Part shown: one piece after another, positions 1 through 5,606 of the stretch
How the letters are laid out: each line of letters starts with the position of its first letter
How positions within the stretch are numbered: the stretch's first letter is position 1
Source: Clostridia bacterium
Lineage (GTDB): Bacteria; Bacillota_A; Clostridia; UBA1212; UBA1255
DNA: 9,589 nucleotides
Assembly (NCBI GenBank): GCA_017522515.1
Contig: JAFWZH010000239.1
Location: 1 to 9,589 of the forward strand
Direction of reading: 5' to 3'
Position numbers and translations under genes: made by a program
The notes under the pieces: generated by a model
The model's input: the letters and a program-made list of their open reading frames with translations, nothing else
Database searches by the model: none
What the model was told of the DNA's origin: nothing

Positions 1-249
1 ATCCTTATAATAGAACGATGATGTAGCAGTATATCCGATGTATTCTGTTGATGGCGTATCGGGTGTTTGTTCTCCCTTAAAAAAGACTACACTTACAACT
101 AAAACAAGACAGAAACAAGCTGCTGCAAGTGAAGCCCACTTCACCCAACCGTTCTTTTTCTTCTTTTGCACCTTCTCGGCAGGTGCAGCCGCTTCAATCA
201 TTTTGGGATCTATGTTCCCAAACTCACGGTAAAATTCCTTATTCGTCAT
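1..249 (-). CDS. Anti-sigma-like single-pass membrane protein (anti-sigma-1), 3' part cut by window edge
   Basis: Reading leftward from ATG at 249, an open frame of 83 codons runs off the left edge without a stop, so only the N-terminal part is here. Residues 1-36 are cytoplasmic-looking and lysine rich (AEKVQKKKKNGWVKW), followed by one membrane segment at about 37-57 (ASLAAACFCLVLVVSVVFF) and the start of an extracytoplasmic domain. The start overlaps the sigma-1 stop as ATGA, with AAGGAGGG about 10 bases upstream inside the sigma gene, so translation is probably coupled. The first 40 residues nearly match the protein starting at 3415. Position after an ECF sigma gene, short cytoplasmic tail, single span and outer domain suggest an anti-sigma factor or sensor of the sigma. 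This is inferred from context; no zinc-binding ZAS motif is visible. Confidence 0.8.
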   Translation of the reverse strand, partial: MTNKEFYREFGNIDPKMIEAAAPAEKVQKKKKNGWVKWASLAAACFCLVLVVSVVFFKGEQTPDTPSTEYIGYTATSSFYYKD

Positions 250-800
250 ACGTTAAAGCCCTCCTTTTGCAAATGAGTTTTTAGCTTGTTGCGAGTACGA
301 AGAAGAAGCATGGCGACCGCACTATCTTTCATTGAATACTCCTCGGCAATCTCAGCGATAGAGCTTGTGTACCAATATCTGCGAATAAAGATGTTGCGCG
401 TTTTCTGCGGCAACCCTCGCAAAAAGGTATTCAACGAATCGTGCAAGGCAACTCCCGACACCACATCCCAATCCTCGTCGTCACCCGGCAGACATTCTGC
501 AAGTTCATCGAGAACAAGTGTGATCTGTCCTCTCTTTTGGGTGTGCTGCTCCTCATACGCATTGAGCGCGAGCTGTCGGCTTATCATACCGACATACGGC
601 TTCAAGGACTCGGGGCGCTTTGGCGGTATCGTTTGCCACGTTTTCAGATATGTATCATTCACGATCTCCTTCGCGTCCTCGTCATTCTCAAGGATCTGAT
701 AGGCGATGTAATGACAATATCTGCCGTACTTCTTCTCGGTTTCTGCGATAGCAGATTCGGAACGTTCCCAATATAAATCCACTATTTGCTTATCTTCCAT
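246..800 (-). CDS. ECF-type RNA polymerase sigma factor (sigma-1)
   Basis: 184 residues, normal length for an ECF sigma-70 family protein. Region 2 covers about residues 10-85, with the core-binding/-10 recognition stretch ending in NDTYLKTWQTIPPKRPE. Region 4 covers about 128-180, with a helix-turn-helix in SSIAEIAEEYSMKDSAVAML. A short acidic linker (PGDDEDWD) joins them. It should direct RNA polymerase to its own promoter class under control of the membrane protein encoded next. The start is supported by GAAAGGAG (809-816) eight bases upstream. It is roughly 70% identical to the sigma at 3412-3969, including an identical first ten residues, so the two arose by duplication. It lies downstream of the ABC permease gene behind a weak terminator, so it may have its own promoter or be read through from the ABC operon. 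Confidence 0.92.
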   Translation of the reverse strand: MEDKQIVDLYWERSESAIAETEKKYGRYCHYIAYQILENDEDAKEIVNDTYLKTWQTIPPKRPESLKPYVGMISRQLALNAYEEQHTQKRGQITLVLDELAECLPGDDEDWDVVSGVALHDSLNTFLRGLPQKTRNIFIRRYWYTSSIAEIAEEYSMKDSAVAMLLLRTRNKLKTHLQKEGFNV

Positions 801-852
801 GCTTCACACTCCTTTCGTGTGTTCTAAAGCGCTTTCACCCTAAATAACAGGA
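801..852 (-). promoter_or_regulatory. Sigma-1 leader: palindrome plus Shine-Dalgarno in a hairpin loop
   Basis: Read on the minus strand, this leader holds a block GTTATTTAGGGTGAA (848-834), then the perfect palindrome AAAGCGCTTT (826-835), then CACAC-GAAAGGA-GTGTG (821-805), which places the Shine-Dalgarno core in the loop of a 5-bp hairpin. The same order occurs before sigma-2 with almost identical sequence. It may be an operator, an autoregulatory promoter element or a translational control hairpin; the sequence does not decide. Confidence 0.5.
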
Positions 853-914
853 AAACAAGCCCTCGCATCACTCATTTAGGAAAACTTTTTCAAATTTTTA
901 TATTTAATATACTC

Positions 915-945
915 GCAGAAAAAACTCCGCTTGGGGTTCGGCAGT
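915..945 (-). terminator. Possible intrinsic terminator after the ABC operon
   Basis: On the minus strand ACTGCCG and CGGAGT can form a six-pair stem with one bulged G and a nine-base loop, followed directly by TTTTTT (917-922 region). It lies about 80-110 bases after the permease stop and before sigma-1. The bulge makes it weak, so some read-through into sigma-1 is likely. Confidence 0.4.
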
Positions 946-968
946 CGTCGAATAATCGGCGGTTAATT
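946..968. repeat. Short hairpin repeat, copy A
   Basis: The plus strand reads CGTCGAATAATCGGCGG then TTAATT. CGTCGA and TCGGCG pair (with one U-G wobble) around an ATAA loop. Related copies lie at 6751-6773 and 6964-6986, with a partial copy at 5050-5064. This one is about 60 bases past the permease stop codon. Confidence 0.6.
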
Positions 969-1026
969 TAGTCTACTGTTTCTACATCAACTTGAAGATC
1001 ATACCATGCATTTTTAGTTTCACTTA

Positions 1027-1920
1027 TTATTTTATCTCTTTTCTTTTATAAATGACCCCACCCGTTATGGCAAATAAAAGTGTTGGAACAAATAAGTAAA
1101 GATACGCTGTGTTCAGATATTCTTTATCACTATTTGTCAATTCTCTTGAAAGACGTTCTTCACCGATCGTATTTTGAATTGCTTCCTTTGCATTTTCCCA
1201 CGCTTCATCATCATACAAATAAGGATTTATAATGGAATTATATTCACGCCTTTGCGAAAAAGGATTTGCCTTATTGAACGTCAGTAATATGCTTCTTATC
1301 GGTTCTGCAACATATTTTTCATTTTCAACTTGCATTTGTTCCATTGCGTTTTTTTCGTCATTCCATTCCATTGTCTCAAAATACTGCGGTTCTTCTAATG
1401 AAAATGTAACAATTGGGGAAACTACATACAATGTGAACACAAAGACCAAGCACACCACTGCCGATAATGCTTTTTTTGAAAACAAACACGAAATTGTTAT
1501 AAATGCTGTAGTGAGCGAGAACACAATTGATAGGAAAACAACAAAAGATATAAAAACAATATAAAACGGTGTATGAGCAAGAAGCCTATAGTTGACAATT
1601 AGGCAAATAATTAGTGTTATTACATATTGTGTTATAACAATGAGGTTCGAAACAATCAGTTCTACAAGAAGAATTTTTGTTTTAGAATATCCTGCAACGA
1701 CTTTTTTTCTTACGCATTTTGACATTTCATCGCCGACGGACAGAGAAATTAAAACTGCGATTAAAAGGCTTTGGGCAAGAAACCATTCTTCGCTTAATTC
1801 AGCATTTCGATATATTCCATAGGCAAATAACACAGAGAAAACCGAAGATAAAAAGCAATATATCTTGAAAGTTGCATTGTGTGTAAAACGATATAATTCT
1901 GCCGCGAATAATCTCTTCAT
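1027..1920 (-). CDS. ABC-2 type permease (BcrB-like)
   Basis: 297 residues with about six predicted membrane segments: roughly 19-38, 47-64, 88-111, 118-147, 152-174 and 273-291. A large hydrophilic, probably extracytoplasmic loop (about 175-272, rich in Glu and Asn) precedes the last span, and the tail is basic (YKRKEIK). This layout fits the ABC-2 permeases that pair with BcrA-type ATPases in export of, or protection from, peptide antibiotics and other amphipathic substrates. The ATG overlaps the ATPase stop as ATGA, and GGAGGTG (1928-1934) lies inside the ATPase gene at good spacing, so the two are translated together. The substrate cannot be read from the sequence. Just after the stop another frame continues to a stop at 968 (see findings). 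Confidence 0.85.
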   Translation of the reverse strand: MKRLFAAELYRFTHNATFKIYCFLSSVFSVLFAYGIYRNAELSEEWFLAQSLLIAVLISLSVGDEMSKCVRKKVVAGYSKTKILLVELIVSNLIVITQYVITLIICLIVNYRLLAHTPFYIVFISFVVFLSIVFSLTTAFITISCLFSKKALSAVVCLVFVFTLYVVSPIVTFSLEEPQYFETMEWNDEKNAMEQMQVENEKYVAEPIRSILLTFNKANPFSQRREYNSIINPYLYDDEAWENAKEAIQNTIGEERLSRELTNSDKEYLNTAYLYLFVPTLLFAITGGVIYKRKEIK

Positions 1921-2828
1921 TTCTGTTCACCTCCGATCAGTGTCATATAATAATCTTCGATTGCCTCCTCTTCTTCTTGATAAGACAATACCTCACAACC
2001 TATGTTATTAAGATTCACAACGAGATTTGTTATATGAATAGCCCCATAAATATTTGCAATATTATTGGATACTAACTTGTATTTGATATTCATATTGTCA
2101 AGGACGGACACAAGAGCAGCTATATCACTAACTTTAATTCTCACACGCTTTCGGCAATTTTGCTCAAGCTCTTGTGCACTAATTTCTTGAATGAGCTTTC
2201 CGTTATCAATAAAGCCATAATGAGTTGCGATCAACGATAATTCAGATAATATATGACTTGAAATTAAAAATGTTATTTGCTTCTCCCGATTAAGGTTCAA
2301 TACCAGTTCCCGTATTTCAATAATACCTTGAGGATCAAGTCCATTGATCGGTTCATCGAGAATGATAAATTCGGGATTTCCTACAAGAGCAATAGCAATT
2401 CCTAATCGTTGTTTCATACCGAGCGAAAAGTTTCTCACTATTTTCCTTTTTACTTTTTCCAAACCCACAAGACGCAAAATTTCTTCTGTGTTTTTCTCAT
2501 TAGATACTCCGAGCAAAATCTGTTGATGTTTAATATTTTCTTCTGCAGTCATATTAAGATAAATTGAGGGAGTTTCAATTTCAGCACCAATTTTTCGACG
2601 AGCTTGAATAATATTTTTATCTTTACTGTCAATCCCAAATATTTTATATTCTCCTGATGTGGGTTCTTGAAGCCCACAAATCAAACGAATTAGAGTTGTT
2701 TTTCCTGCGCCATTTTTGCCAACGAAGCCGTATATAGCTCCTTTTGGAATATGCATTGAAACATTTTCTAACGCCAACACATCTCCATATTTTTTATTCA
2801 AAGCATTTGTTATTAGTATTTGTTCCAT
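1917..2828 (-). CDS. ABC transporter ATP-binding protein (BcrA/antibiotic-export type)
   Basis: The preferred start is ATG at 2828, giving 303 residues. A longer frame opens with TTG at 2891, but that start has no ribosome site and adds 21 unconserved-looking residues, whereas the ATG follows AAGAGG four bases away and gives the usual family length. Seen motifs: Walker A GKNGAGKTT (residues 37-45), signature FSLGMKQR (134-141, a variant of LSGGMKQ), Walker B FIILDEP (154-160) and switch histidine in LISSH (192). The C-terminal hundred residues form the accessory domain typical of BcrA-like ATPases. It energises the overlapping permease. The anti-sigma-2 stop lies 95 bases upstream, so it may be cotranscribed with the sigma-2 module or use the weak promoter near 2900. 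Confidence 0.93.
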   Translation of the reverse strand: MEQILITNALNKKYGDVLALENVSMHIPKGAIYGFVGKNGAGKTTLIRLICGLQEPTSGEYKIFGIDSKDKNIIQARRKIGAEIETPSIYLNMTAEENIKHQQILLGVSNEKNTEEILRLVGLEKVKRKIVRNFSLGMKQRLGIAIALVGNPEFIILDEPINGLDPQGIIEIRELVLNLNREKQITFLISSHILSELSLIATHYGFIDNGKLIQEISAQELEQNCRKRVRIKVSDIAALVSVLDNMNIKYKLVSNNIANIYGAIHITNLVVNLNNIGCEVLSYQEEEEAIEDYYMTLIGGEQK

Positions 2829-2894
2829 TTTTCCTCTTTTCTTTATGCTAATGCACAAGATTTTTTCTACTACGGGTAATATAAGGGACAATTG

Positions 2895-2911
2895 AGCATT
2901 ATAAGAATGCT
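2895..2911 (-). promoter_or_regulatory. Inverted repeat over a TATAAT between anti-sigma-2 and the ABC genes
   Basis: AGCATT-ATAAG-AATGCT is a 6-bp inverted repeat with a five-base centre. On the minus strand it contains TATAAT (2903-2898), so it could be an operator over a -10 element for the ABC genes. No good -35 is seen at 17 bases, which keeps confidence low. Confidence 0.3.
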
Positions 2912-2923
2912 TATTGTATATTG

Positions 2924-3415
2924 CTATTCCGTTATTCCGTGATAACCATTTGCATCGTGACGAATTGCCGCATAGTACTCATCATCAATAAGAACAATAT
3001 ACACGTTTTCATTAGGAGACGGTGCGTATTCATATAATACAAACTTCGTGTTTTTTTGTGTGATTGAAAAAGCATTGCCATCAACGCTCAAATAAGCAAT
3101 TTTCTTTCCAGCAAGTTCTTTGGTAATTACTGAGGGCAAATTAACTTGTTCAAGAATTGAAGCCTCACCTTCACTGCCACAAATCACATATTCAGCATTG
3201 TTAAACTGTACGGTGGGTGGGATTTCAAATTGTTTGTTATTAAAGTATTGAATAATAAATACACCAACAAATACGAAACAGAAACACGCCGCAAGCGAAG
3301 CCCACTTCACCCAACCGTTCTTTTTCTTCTTTTGCACCTTCTCGGCAGGTGCAGCCTTCATGATGAGCTCGGGATCAAGACCGCCGAGGCTCCTATAAAT
3401 ATTCTTATTCGTCAT
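2924..3415 (-). CDS. Anti-sigma-like single-pass membrane protein (anti-sigma-2)
   Basis: 163 residues. Residues 1-36 form a cytoplasmic, lysine-rich region (AEKVQKKKKNGWVKW), 37-57 a membrane span (ASLAACFCFVFVGVFIIQYF), and 60-163 an outer domain ending in GYHGITE. The start overlaps the sigma-2 stop as ATGA, with AAGGAGGG in the sigma gene. Its first 45 residues are nearly the same as those of the protein starting at 249, while the outer domain visible there differs, as expected if the pair keep a common sigma-binding end but sense different signals. The role as anti-sigma or sensor is inferred from gene order and topology. Next in transcription order are the ABC genes, the likely output of this module. 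Confidence 0.82.
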   Translation of the reverse strand: MTNKNIYRSLGGLDPELIMKAAPAEKVQKKKKNGWVKWASLAACFCFVFVGVFIIQYFNNKQFEIPPTVQFNNAEYVICGSEGEASILEQVNLPSVITKELAGKKIAYLSVDGNAFSITQKNTKFVLYEYAPSPNENVYIVLIDDEYYAAIRHDANGYHGITE

Positions 3416-3969
3416 ATGTCAAAGCCCTCCTTGTGTAAAAATTCTTTCAGCTTTTTTCTTGTGCGGAGCAAGAGGACGGTTACGGAGCTTTCTTTCATTC
3501 CGTACTCCTTCGCAATCTCGGCTACGGAGCTTGAGTACCAATACCGGCGCACAAAAACATTCTGCGTTTTGTCGGGCAAAGACCAAACGAACTTATTCAG
3601 AGCGTCCCTCAGAGTAACGCTCTCGCCAATGTCCTCTCCGCTGTCGTTGTCGGGAATACACTCGGCAAGCTCGTCAAGAACAAGCATCACTTGTCCTCCG
3701 CGCTTCTGCGTGTGGTATTCCTCATAGCGATCAAGGGAAAGCTGTCGGCTTATCATCCCAACGTATGGCTTTAGAGGGTCGGGACGATTAGGTGGAACGG
3801 TGTTCCACGTTTTGAGATAAGTATCGTTGACGATCTCTTTTGCATCTTCGTCATTTTCGAGAATGCGATATGCGATGTAATGGCAGTACCGTCCGTACTT
3901 CTTTTCGGTCTCGGTGATAGCAGACTCCGAGCGCTCAAAGTATAGATCTACTATCTGCTTATCTTCCAT
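3412..3969 (-). CDS. ECF-type RNA polymerase sigma factor (sigma-2)
   Basis: 185 residues. Region 2 lies at about 10-85 (core NDTYLKTWNTVPPNRPD) and region 4 at about 130-181, with a helix-turn-helix in SSVAEIAKEYGMKESSVTVL. It begins with the same residues as sigma-1 (MEDKQIVDLY) and is about 70% identical overall, with one extra Gly in the linker (QKRGGQ). GAAAGGAG precedes the ATG by eight bases. It starts a transcription unit: a terminator for the upstream XRE gene and an extended -10 promoter lie 95-170 bases before it. Downstream it overlaps anti-sigma-2 by four bases, and the ABC pair follows, so this sigma probably drives that operon, perhaps including itself. The regulon is not shown by the sequence. 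Confidence 0.93.
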   Translation of the reverse strand: MEDKQIVDLYFERSESAITETEKKYGRYCHYIAYRILENDEDAKEIVNDTYLKTWNTVPPNRPDPLKPYVGMISRQLSLDRYEEYHTQKRGGQVMLVLDELAECIPDNDSGEDIGESVTLRDALNKFVWSLPDKTQNVFVRRYWYSSSVAEIAKEYGMKESSVTVLLLRTRKKLKEFLHKEGFDI

Positions 3970-4023
3970 AACTCACACTCCTTTCGTGTGTTCTTGAAGG
4001 TCCTTCACCCTAAATAACGGGAA
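3970..4023 (-). promoter_or_regulatory. Sigma-2 leader: palindrome plus Shine-Dalgarno in a hairpin loop
   Basis: On the minus strand: GTTATTTAGGGTGAA (4018-4004, identical to the sigma-1 leader), then the palindrome TGAAGG-T-CCTTCA (3995-4007, plus-strand reading), then CACAC-GAAAGGA-GTGTG (3990-3974). The palindrome bases differ from sigma-1 while the symmetry is kept, which suggests that symmetry matters, as an operator or an RNA hairpin. Confidence 0.5.
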
Positions 4024-4060
4024 AATTACCGTCCACACTACACTCTGACGAAAACTTTTT

Positions 4061-4100
4061 ATTATTATAACATATTTTTTCAAAAAATGTGTGAACTGAT
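4061..4100 (-). promoter_or_regulatory. Extended -10 promoter for the sigma-2 operon (repeat copy 1)
   Basis: On the minus strand TGTTATAAT (4072-4064) is a consensus extended -10. The -35 is poor; the upstream DNA is GTTCACAC followed by T and A tracts. The same block occurs at 4972-5006 and 8354-8400, each time facing leftward. Confidence 0.6.
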
Positions 4101-4138
4101 ATAAAAACAAGGGTGCCACCGTAGCGACATCCTTGTTT
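4101..4138 (-). terminator. Intrinsic terminator of the XRE-membrane gene
   Basis: On the minus strand ACAAGGATGTCGC (4136-4124), loop TACG and GTGGCACCCTTGT (4119-4107) form a 13-pair stem with one mismatch and two G-U pairs, followed by TTTTT. It lies 10 bases after the stop at 4148. It resembles the terminator at 5016-5043 in sequence. Confidence 0.85.
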
Positions 4139-4147
4139 GAACACAAC

Positions 4148-4816
4148 CTATATGTTCTTTTGCATTCTGTTTTTCAAAACAAAAAAACGAATAATTCTGT
4201 AAATATAGACTACGAAGAAAAGATGAACGACAGCATAATAAATACCTATACAAATCAGAAGTTTGAGATACCACTTTTTCCCTTGCATACGAATAGAATC
4301 TGTAATTAAAAAAGAAGCGTAAACGATCTGAGCCGCGTCAATGATCATCAAAGGCACAAACAAATTGATGATAACCGAGGTTTGATAATCGGCAGTAGGT
4401 GTCAAATCAAAATTCGGATTTAACCCGAGATAGAGCCAAACACATATAAAAATGAAGGTAGGAATAACGATAAGTGAATCCCGTAGCAGCTGCTTTTTTA
4501 TTCCTCTGTAATCCAATATCGCGTTTTGCTTTTTTATCTTCGTACTCTTTTCTTGTATTTCTACGCAAGGGGCTTTTGAGATGTTAAGCTCGGCAACAGA
4601 AGTAACAAGCTCCCCTCGAAGGATTTCATCCACGGTAACACCCAATTCTTTCGCCAAAGGCAATAGCAAACTACTGTCTGGGAGTCCACGTCCCGTTTCC
4701 CACCGAGAAACCGCCTTATTAGTTACATTTAACTTATTGCCAAGCTCGGTCTGTGATAATCCTTTGCTTTTTCGCAGTTCACATATAAAATTTCCTATCT
4801 TGAAGTTTTCATCCAT
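4148..4816 (-). CDS. XRE-family regulator with three membrane segments
   Basis: 222 residues. An HTH_3/XRE domain fills residues 10-66 (LSQTELGNKLNVTNKAVSRW is the helix-turn-helix, then the usual LPDSSLLLPLAKELGVTVDEIL). A linker follows (67-112, Lys rich), and then three predicted membrane spans at about 114-132, 147-172 and 185-208 with a basic tail. It is probably a membrane-bound DNA-binding regulator; the domain layout is common in Clostridia, but its signal and targets are unknown. Start support: AAGGAG nine bases before ATG, and a sigma-A promoter at 4852-4880. It is monocistronic, ending in the terminator at 4101-4138. Lying between the sigma-2 and sigma-3 operons it could control either, but no shared operator is proven. 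Confidence 0.85.
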   Translation of the reverse strand: MDENFKIGNFICELRKSKGLSQTELGNKLNVTNKAVSRWETGRGLPDSSLLLPLAKELGVTVDEILRGELVTSVAELNISKAPCVEIQEKSTKIKKQNAILDYRGIKKQLLRDSLIVIPTFIFICVWLYLGLNPNFDLTPTADYQTSVIINLFVPLMIIDAAQIVYASFLITDSIRMQGKKWYLKLLICIGIYYAVVHLFFVVYIYRIIRFFVLKNRMQKNI

Positions 4817-4851
4817 TCGTATCAGCTCCTTTCGCTATGGATTGCACTATA

Positions 4852-4880
4852 AGTATAACGATATGTAAGTTGCAAGTCAA
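4852..4880 (-). promoter_or_regulatory. Sigma-A promoter of the XRE-membrane gene
   Basis: On the minus strand: -35 TTGACT (4880-4875), 17-base spacer, -10 TATACT (4857-4852), about 36 bases before the ATG. Nearby, TATCTA and TAGATA form a 6-bp inverted repeat just upstream (around 4890-4910), a possible site for the regulator itself. Confidence 0.8.
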
Positions 4881-4971
4881 CAATTCTGCTATCTACTTAA
4901 AATAGATATTTGTTTTTTTGTAGCCACTTGTCAAAAAAGCGTCCTAAAAATACCGATTTTCAATCGATATT

Positions 4972-5006
4972 TATATTATAACATATTTTTTCAAAAATTG
5001 TGTGAA
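4972..5006 (-). promoter_or_regulatory. Extended -10 promoter repeat, copy 2
   Basis: On the minus strand TGTTATAAT (4983-4975) lies in the same GTTCACACAATTTTTGAAAA context as copies 1 and 3. Here it is 160 bases from the XRE start, which already has a better promoter, so this copy may give a second, longer transcript or be a relic. Confidence 0.45.
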
Positions 5007-5013
5007 CGTATGG

Positions 5014-5043
5014 AAAAAGGGTGTCGCCGAAGCGACACCCTTT
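5014..5043 (-). terminator. Intrinsic terminator with cUUCGg tetraloop
   Basis: On the minus strand a perfect 12-pair stem, AAAGGGTGTCGC (5043-5032) with GCGACACCCTTT (5027-5016), closes on a TTCG loop (C-G closing pair, the very stable UUCG type) and runs into TTTTT. It ends the right-hand operon 33 bases after the stop of the small lipoprotein gene. Confidence 0.92.
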
Positions 5044-5049
5044 CAGTGT

Positions 5050-5064
5050 AGTCGTCAAATAATC
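5050..5064. repeat. Partial copy D of the short hairpin repeat
   Basis: AGTCGTCAAATAATC matches copy A (AGTCGTCGAATAATC, 944-958) at 14 of 15 bases, then diverges. Like the others it lies just after a minus-strand stop codon (5077). Confidence 0.45.
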
Positions 5065-5076
5065 TCCAAGAGCGTT

Positions 5077-5409
5077 TTAGCTTAATTTGAACTCTTTTTC
5101 ATTGACGATAATATAATCTTTACCGTATTCAAAGGATACGGCTATATCAGATCCTATGTCAACTGACAAAACACCGTCTTTAACTGTATAGGAGTTTTCA
5201 CTGCTCATAAAATCGGTCAAGCGAAGATCTACTCCCATATCTTGGCGCAGTTTCTCGTTGAACTCATCAAAGGAAACATTTATAAACTTAATGCTGTTTT
5301 CCGTGATGATGACCTGTTGTTCCGTGTTATTTTCGTTTTGATAAGTACCGAGTGAAACGGTGGTATTACTGCATCCGCTAAAAACCACGGACAACATGCA
5401 AATTAACAC
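5077..5409 (-). pseudogene. Small lipoprotein gene with damaged or non-standard start
   Basis: From GTG at 5409 the frame gives 110 residues with a lipobox (VVFSGC, Cys 13), followed by an outer domain of about 97 residues (NTTVSLGTYQ to NEKEFKLS). That leader is too short and has no basic residue. In frame upstream lie only five more codons (ATA GTA ACT ATC GTT) before a TAA. The codon ATA at 5424 sits five bases after GGAG, as if an ATG had been lost. Alternatively, one extra base in the TTT run at 5424-5426 would join ATG 5435 to the frame and make a normal signal peptide. The body is intact, so it may still be made weakly from GTG. The function of the domain is not recognised. It is the last gene before the UUCG terminator. 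Confidence 0.55.
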
Positions 5410-5423
5410 AACGATAGTTACTA

Positions 5424-5606
5424 TTTAATCTCCATTCTGCCGCTAAAGCGTCAGCACCAATAGGAATGAAAGCTGGCGGCAAGCGACAATTTTGTAACAA
5501 ATTTGGTGTACACTGTTTGCGAGGGAAGACACACTACAATGCACGGTAGGAGGAGTCGTAGAGGTATTTCTTGCTGAAAACAGTATGGTTCAGTGTATAG
5601 ATTGAA
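5424..5606. mobile_element. Possible small non-coding inserted element (MITE-like)
   Basis: The ends are imperfect inverted repeats: TTTAATCTCCATTCTG (5424-5439) against TTCAATCTATACACTG read from 5606 to 5591, matching 11 of 16. The interior is about 46% GC (160 bases from 5434) against about 35% in the 60 bases beside it. It carries an internal inverted pair TGCCGC/GCGGCA and no convincing gene. Its left end falls exactly where the small lipoprotein loses its start, and its right end covers the last codons of the 378-residue lipoprotein. No clear target duplication is seen. It could instead be a decayed gene remnant. Confidence 0.35.

Noticed and set aside
2829..2891. Longer ABC ATPase starting at TTG 2891
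   Set aside because: No ribosome site before the TTG, the added 21 residues do not look like an ABC N-terminus, and the ATG at 2828 gives normal length with GAGG upstream.
3230..3727. 165-residue plus-strand frame across sigma-2 and anti-sigma-2
   Set aside because: It runs antisense over two well-supported genes and is low-complexity and Ser/Arg rich; a shadow frame.
4061..5045. CRISPR array or true tandem repeat from the recurring intergenic segments
   Set aside because: Copies are few, far apart and contain recognisable terminator and promoter parts rather than regular repeat-spacer units.
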